In this document: in pieces, positions 14,224-17,940 of the stretch | Layout: every line of letters begins with the position of its first letter | Position numbering within the stretch: position 1 is the stretch's first letter | NCBI GenBank assembly: GCA_964475985.1 | Contig: CAYYYP010000056.1 | Location: forward strand, 1-17,940 | Direction: 5' to 3' | DNA: 17,940 nt | Source of the DNA: CAYYYP01 sp964475985 | Lineage (GTDB): Bacteria > Bdellovibrionota > UBA1018 > CAYHWW01 | The notes under the pieces: model-generated | Databases searched by the model: none | What the model was told of the DNA's origin: nothing | What the model saw: only the letters and a program-made list of their open reading frames with translations | Position numbers and translations under genes: made by a program

Positions 14224-15576
14224 ATGATGAAAATTTGCGTTTTAGGAACCGGTTACGTGGGCCTTGTGGCGGGTACTTGTTTTGCGGAGACCGGTAATGA
14301 CGTCGTTTGCGTGGATCTCAATCCTGAAAAGATCGCAAATCTCAACAAAGGCATCCTGCCCATCTATGAACCAGGACTTAAGGAATTGGTCGATCGGAAC
14401 GCTAAAGAAGGTAGGCTTAAGTTCACCACCAATGGTCCGGAATCCATTGCGGCGTCCGAAATTATTTTCATCGCCGTAGGAACTCCGTCTTCTGAAGATG
14501 GCAGCGCCGACTTGGACCTTTTCCTGAAGGCGGCCGGTTCCATCGCAGAAAACATGAAGGACTACAAAATCATCGTGAATAAATCCACGGTTCCCGTGGG
14601 CACCGCCGCCAAAGTGGAGGCCATCATCCGGGCTAAAACAAAGCAGGACTTTGATGTCGTTTCGAATCCTGAATTCTTAAAGGAAGGAACGGCGGTTAGC
14701 GATTTCTTAAAACCTGACCGTGTCATCATTGGAACCTCAAAAGAAAAAGTTTATAAAACGATGTGCGATCTTTACGCGCCCTTCGTGCTCCAAGGAAACC
14801 CCATTATTGGCATGAGCAATGTTTCAGCTGAAATGGCGAAGTACGCGGCCAACGCATTCTTGGCGACAAAAATTTCTTTCATGAATAACATCGCAACGCT
14901 TTGCGAGAAAGTTGGCGCCGATGTTGAGAGCGTTCGTACGGGAATCGCTTCTGATCAACGCATCGGTAGGCATTTCCTCTATGCTGGCGCAGGGTACGGC
15001 GGCTCCTGTTTTCCAAAGGACGTGAAGGCACTCATTAAAGTCGGCCGGGATAATGGCATCGATATGGAGATTGTGCAGGCAGCGGAAAACGTAAATGAAC
15101 GTCAAAAAAGTGTCATTTTTGAGAAAATTACGAAAAAATTCGGCAAGGATCTTAAGGGACGCGTATTCGGGTTTTGGGGCCTTTCTTTCAAGCCTAATAC
15201 AGACGATATGCGTGAAGCACCAAGTCTCGTGGTTATTGAAAGCCTCGTAAACGCGGGCGCTACCGTGAGGGCCTACGACCCTGTTGCCATTCGTGAAGCA
15301 AAACATGCGTTATCGGAAATGGATCACGAAGCAAGCCGCATGGGCCGGTTTGAAAAAACGGTGACCTTTCATGAAAACAATTATGCCGTACTGGATGGTT
15401 GTGACGCCCTCGTGCTCATGACGGAGTGGGGCGAGTTCCGCACACCTGATTTCAAGCGCATCAAATCTAGCCTGAAGACCCCAATCATATTTGATGGCCG
15501 AAATATTTATGAGCCTCAAGTGATCACGGCCCAAGGTTTTGAATATTTTGGCATTGGACGAAATGTCTCGACCTGA
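14224..15576 (+). CDS. ugd: UDP-glucose 6-dehydrogenase
   Basis: Oxidises UDP-glucose to UDP-glucuronate with NAD in the cytoplasm, giving the precursor of uronic acid or pentose units in envelope glycans. 450 residues, normal for the family. The NAD-binding GTGYVGLVAG is at 8-17, the substrate-loop NPEFLKEG at 148-155, the catalytic-domain segment AEMAKYAANAFLATK at 202-216 (K206), and the nucleophilic Cys262 in GYGGSCFPKD. The C-terminal domain has WGLSFKPNTDDMREAPS, also typical. Start: ATG at 14224, or the adjacent ATG at 14227; an in-frame GTG at 14212 is less likely. It overlaps the next gene by 14 bases, so the two are coupled. UDP-hexose/GDP-mannose dehydrogenases of sister families are the only alternatives; the overall pattern fits Ugd best. 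Confidence 0.95.
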   Translation: MMKICVLGTGYVGLVAGTCFAETGNDVVCVDLNPEKIANLNKGILPIYEPGLKELVDRNAKEGRLKFTTNGPESIAASEIIFIAVGTPSSEDGSADLDLFLKAAGSIAENMKDYKIIVNKSTVPVGTAAKVEAIIRAKTKQDFDVVSNPEFLKEGTAVSDFLKPDRVIIGTSKEKVYKTMCDLYAPFVLQGNPIIGMSNVSAEMAKYAANAFLATKISFMNNIATLCEKVGADVESVRTGIASDQRIGRHFLYAGAGYGGSCFPKDVKALIKVGRDNGIDMEIVQAAENVNERQKSVIFEKITKKFGKDLKGRVFGFWGLSFKPNTDDMREAPSLVVIESLVNAGATVRAYDPVAIREAKHALSEMDHEASRMGRFEKTVTFHENNYAVLDGCDALVLMTEWGEFRTPDFKRIKSSLKTPIIFDGRNIYEPQVITAQGFEYFGIGRNVST

Positions 15577-16774
15577 TTCCCACGCAAAATTGCGGGTCGT
15601 TTTTTACTGCAATCAACTGGGAATTGGCGGCACCGAAAAAAGTATTGAGATTTTTTGCAAAAACTTAAATCGCGAAAAATTTGAAATTTTTGTTGTTACG
15701 CAGTTTTTTCGCCCGGCTTTGTTGGAGGAAATCCGAGTTTCCGTACGTGCGCTTCTGGGCAGCACCACGGCCCGAGGGAAGAAAAAAATGTGGGAGCTCA
15801 TGAATGCGAGAATTCCACTTTTTCAAAACATTCTTGGGCATAGTCACGTGCTTTTAGCGGACGGCACGCCTGAGGATTTGCGAAAAAAAATTCTGGATCT
15901 TGATCCCGACATTCTGCACGTGTTTTACGCCGGCCGGGCGGAGCCGCCGACTTCCGATGAATTCATCATGCGATCCATTCCGGTAACGCTTACGATGAAC
16001 GCATTTGAATTAGAGAACACGGCCCCGGCTGCAAAACTCATTAAAAAATATTTCTTACCGACGCAGTGGATTTTAGAAAATGCCTGCCCGTGGGCTAAGG
16101 GAGACCCGCGTGCCGGGGTATTCCCATTTGCCATCGAAAAGCCCGCGAGTTCAGAAAATCTAAGGGCTAAGCTTGGCATTCCTAAGGACGCTTTTGTGTT
16201 AGGCAGGGTGGGCAGGCCTGATCCAGGAATCCATGACCCCATAAGCCTTCGGGCCTACGAAAAGATTCAATCGGAAAATACTTATTTTCTAGCCCTCTCT
16301 GCTCCAGAAAACATGATTGCGGAGGCGGCCCAAATGGGTCTTAAAAACTTCGTGCCCTTGGCACCATTAACGAGCCCCGAAGATTTATCAAAGTTTTACA
16401 ACACCATTGACGTACTCGCCCACGCAAGACGTGACGGAGAAACCTTTGGCTGTAATATTGCTGAGGCCATGATTCATGGAAAGCCCGTGGTTTCTCACCT
16501 CTCTAATTTCATGGAAGGCCATATCGATGTGTTAGGAGACACGGGCGTCATGGTCCAAAAAGATGACTTCTTAGGATACGCGAATGCGCTGAAAAAATTC
16601 CGGGACGATCCATCGCACCGTCAATCAGAAGGTGAGCGTTGCCGGGCCCGGGTTTTATCACTTTTTGAAGCCGAATCCCTCACTCGCAGACTAGAAAAAA
16701 TTTACGAACAGGAAGCTCAGGGGGTACTAGCCGCAATATCCTCAAACCCAAACACTTCCCTCGCGTTATCGTAA
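15563..16774 (+). CDS. GT4-type glycosyltransferase (GT-B fold)
   Basis: 403 residues. The N-terminal domain carries QLGIGGTEKSIEIF (18-31), the glycine loop of GT-B enzymes. The C-terminal domain (PF00534 type) has LGRVGRPD (213-220) and the nucleotide-sugar binding motif E-x7-E in DGETFGCNIAEAM (E293 and E301), followed by GKPVVSHLSNFMEGH. It transfers a sugar from a nucleotide donor to an envelope glycan acceptor. With ugd immediately upstream, a uronic-acid-containing or derived glycan is a reasonable guess. ATG at 15563 is chosen because it gives a natural N-terminus right before the first beta-strand, and GGA lies 5 bases upstream. It overlaps the end of ugd by 14 bases and, tail to tail, the end of the amidohydrolase gene by 58 bases. 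Confidence 0.92.
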   Translation: MSRPDSHAKLRVVFYCNQLGIGGTEKSIEIFCKNLNREKFEIFVVTQFFRPALLEEIRVSVRALLGSTTARGKKKMWELMNARIPLFQNILGHSHVLLADGTPEDLRKKILDLDPDILHVFYAGRAEPPTSDEFIMRSIPVTLTMNAFELENTAPAAKLIKKYFLPTQWILENACPWAKGDPRAGVFPFAIEKPASSENLRAKLGIPKDAFVLGRVGRPDPGIHDPISLRAYEKIQSENTYFLALSAPENMIAEAAQMGLKNFVPLAPLTSPEDLSKFYNTIDVLAHARRDGETFGCNIAEAMIHGKPVVSHLSNFMEGHIDVLGDTGVMVQKDDFLGYANALKKFRDDPSHRQSEGERCRARVLSLFEAESLTRRLEKIYEQEAQGVLAAISSNPNTSLALS

Positions 16775-17643
16775 AATACTGCGCGCCAATGCTCCTGGGG
16801 AATTGATCTTTTTATCGCCTCTACGTAGGGCCCAATTTTGGTGAGTGGCCAATCGGTGCCGAACATAATTTTTTTAGGATTTTCCACATAACCAAAAATC
16901 CAACGCACAGGGCCTTCAACATAGGTGGCAACCTTTGTGGCCGGTTGCTCATTCATATCGCCAATCATAAAGGCTGAGATATCCAGGTAAACGTTCGCAT
17001 TTTTATAGGCCACTTCGGCGGCGGATTGAATCCAGGGATTGCCCGCGTGGGCGATTACGAATTTTACATCCGGATAATCCACTGCGACTTCATCCACCCC
17101 CAGGGGATCTGCGAATTTGATTTTCCCTTTTACGTCGTAGGTATCGCCCGTGTGAAAAACTACCGGCACGTGGAACTCCCGGGCCAATTTATAGACGGGC
17201 CGGTAGAGAGGATCCGCCGGAAAATAATGTGCATAACCCAAGTAAATTTTAAAGCAGCGGTACTGCCCAGCTCTAAATCGTTTGCGCAAAAATTTCTCGT
17301 CTACCCGGTTCATAATTCCTGCACAGTGGAAAATATGCAGCGGTGATTTTCTTAAATCTTTGTAATAATGACCGCCCTGAAAATCATGGGCAATGCCCGC
17401 CACCACGCCACTTGCGGAAAACTCTGACAAAAGATCCGCTTCAGTTTTCACCGGCAATTCCAGCCCTTTTTTAGGCGGGTTAGCATCCGGGAACGTAGTG
17501 TGGACATGCGCATCAATGATGGGAAATCCGTGGGGAAATTTTGCAGGCGAGGAAACCGTTTGCTTTGGCGTTGTTTTAACTGAGGCACAACCACTCAAGG
17601 TAAATGCGAGCAATGTAAAAGCTAACATCACAACGTTGTTCAT
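16717..17643 (-). CDS. Lipoprotein metal-dependent amidohydrolase (amidohydrolase-2 family)
   Basis: 308 residues from an internal ATG. A lipoprotein signal is clear: hydrophobic VVMLAFTLLAFT followed by lipobox LSGC with Cys19. The TIM-barrel metal site follows: DAHVH (H46, H48), VVFHTGD (H164), FVIAHAGNP (H199) and MFGTDWP (D264), the pattern of PF04909 enzymes, which hydrolyse or decarboxylate small cyclic or carboxylated substrates. It would be anchored in the envelope. The substrate is unknown. The reading frame continues upstream without a stop into a glycosyltransferase fragment (17644-17940), so the stated start rests on the signal peptide. No strong ribosome-binding site precedes it. 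Its last 58 bases overlap the end of the convergent GT4 gene. Confidence 0.85.
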   Translation of the reverse strand: MNNVVMLAFTLLAFTLSGCASVKTTPKQTVSSPAKFPHGFPIIDAHVHTTFPDANPPKKGLELPVKTEADLLSEFSASGVVAGIAHDFQGGHYYKDLRKSPLHIFHCAGIMNRVDEKFLRKRFRAGQYRCFKIYLGYAHYFPADPLYRPVYKLAREFHVPVVFHTGDTYDVKGKIKFADPLGVDEVAVDYPDVKFVIAHAGNPWIQSAAEVAYKNANVYLDISAFMIGDMNEQPATKVATYVEGPVRWIFGYVENPKKIMFGTDWPLTKIGPYVEAIKRSIPQEHWRAVFYDNAREVFGFEDIAASTP

Positions 17644-17940
17644 TTTAACTAGCCCATTTTTGCACGCAGCACTTCGAGATGTACTGATGCCTTTAAGTTT
17701 CAGCTTATTGCCTTCGCTTTCGGGTAGTCGAGGATGCCAAACATGGTACTGCACCGCTAAACCTTTTAAGGATTTGATTTTGAGCCCTAAATATTGGAGA
17801 CGCACTTCAAGGTCGGTATCTTCCCTGGCGTAACCTTCATAATCCTCGTCAAATCCGTTGATTTTTTGTACCGATTCACGGTCCACCGAAAAGTTGCAAC
17901 CCTTAAGGTCGTCAATGCGTTCCATCTTAAGAATTTTGCG
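17644..17940 (-). CDS. GT2 glycosyltransferase, C-terminal part, in frame with the downstream lipoprotein gene (cut by window edge)
   Basis: 99 codons open from the window edge. They match the C-terminal region of GT2 galactosyltransferase-type enzymes (Glyco_transf_7C-like): LKGCNFSVDRESVQKINGFD, then GYAREDTDLEVRLQYLG and AVQYHVWHP, then an Asn/Lys region and CKNGL, a common end of this family. The stop expected after CKNGL is absent: the codons CTA GTT AAA run straight into the ATG of the amidohydrolase. TAG and TAA exist only in the other two frames, a few bases away. This is either a true fusion, a lost stop with internal re-initiation, or a base-call error in the A5 run at the CKN codons. 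Confidence 0.75.

Noticed and set aside
14824..15306. 160-codon minus-strand open frame inside ugd
   Set aside because: It is antisense to the conserved Ugd segment that includes the catalytic cysteine region, so it is a shadow.
1..17940. tRNA, rRNA, CRISPR array, transposase or phage integrase genes
   Set aside because: No cloverleaf, regular spaced repeats or transposase/integrase motifs were seen on either strand.

Overview
The window reads as chromosome of a Gram-negative, LPS-making bacterium. LpxC, an outer-membrane beta-barrel protein, a lipoprotein with a clear lipobox and several exported proteins all point to a diderm envelope. The regulator at 5202-6101 has a C-terminal half resembling the TIGR02147/DUF4423-type regulators common in Bdellovibrio-like bacteria, and RuvA and RuvB carry lineage-specific extensions. 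I therefore infer Bdellovibrionota or a deltaproteobacterial relative, with moderate confidence. I saw no tRNA, rRNA, insertion sequence or CRISPR array.

Layout. (1) 1-3721, minus strand: ruvC-ruvA-ruvB (Holliday-junction resolution) followed by lpxC (lipid A synthesis), which is cut by the left edge. lpxC has its own apparent sigma-54 promoter and a 17-bp palindrome. (2) 3722-10172, accessory-looking: a long AT-rich inverted repeat, a 322-aa exported protein of unknown function behind a second sigma-54 promoter, a divergent HTH regulator with operator-like dyads, and a 1289-aa exported cysteine-containing protein of unknown function. (3) 10173-11647: an OMP beta-barrel gene and a divergent 180-aa unknown. 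(4) 11625-16774: envelope polysaccharide genes. The minus operon is a WaaE/KdtX-like glycosyltransferase, a class I glutamine amidotransferase and a flippase-like membrane protein. The plus operon is UDP-glucose 6-dehydrogenase and a GT4 glycosyltransferase. They diverge from a 68-bp spacer that seems to hold two promoters with overlapping -35 boxes and almost no 5' leader. (5) 16717-17940, minus: a lipoprotein amidohydrolase whose frame is open straight through from the C-terminal part of a GT2 glycosyltransferase.

Best candidate for something new: the block 3999-10022, in which two exported proteins without recognisable domains flank a small transcriptional regulator. Similar GCAAAATTT-type motifs lie in the shared promoter region, and one of the exported genes has a sigma-54 promoter. 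The strongest regulatory signals in the window are the two CTGGCACA-N4-TTGC sigma-54 sites and the back-to-back promoters at 14161-14211.
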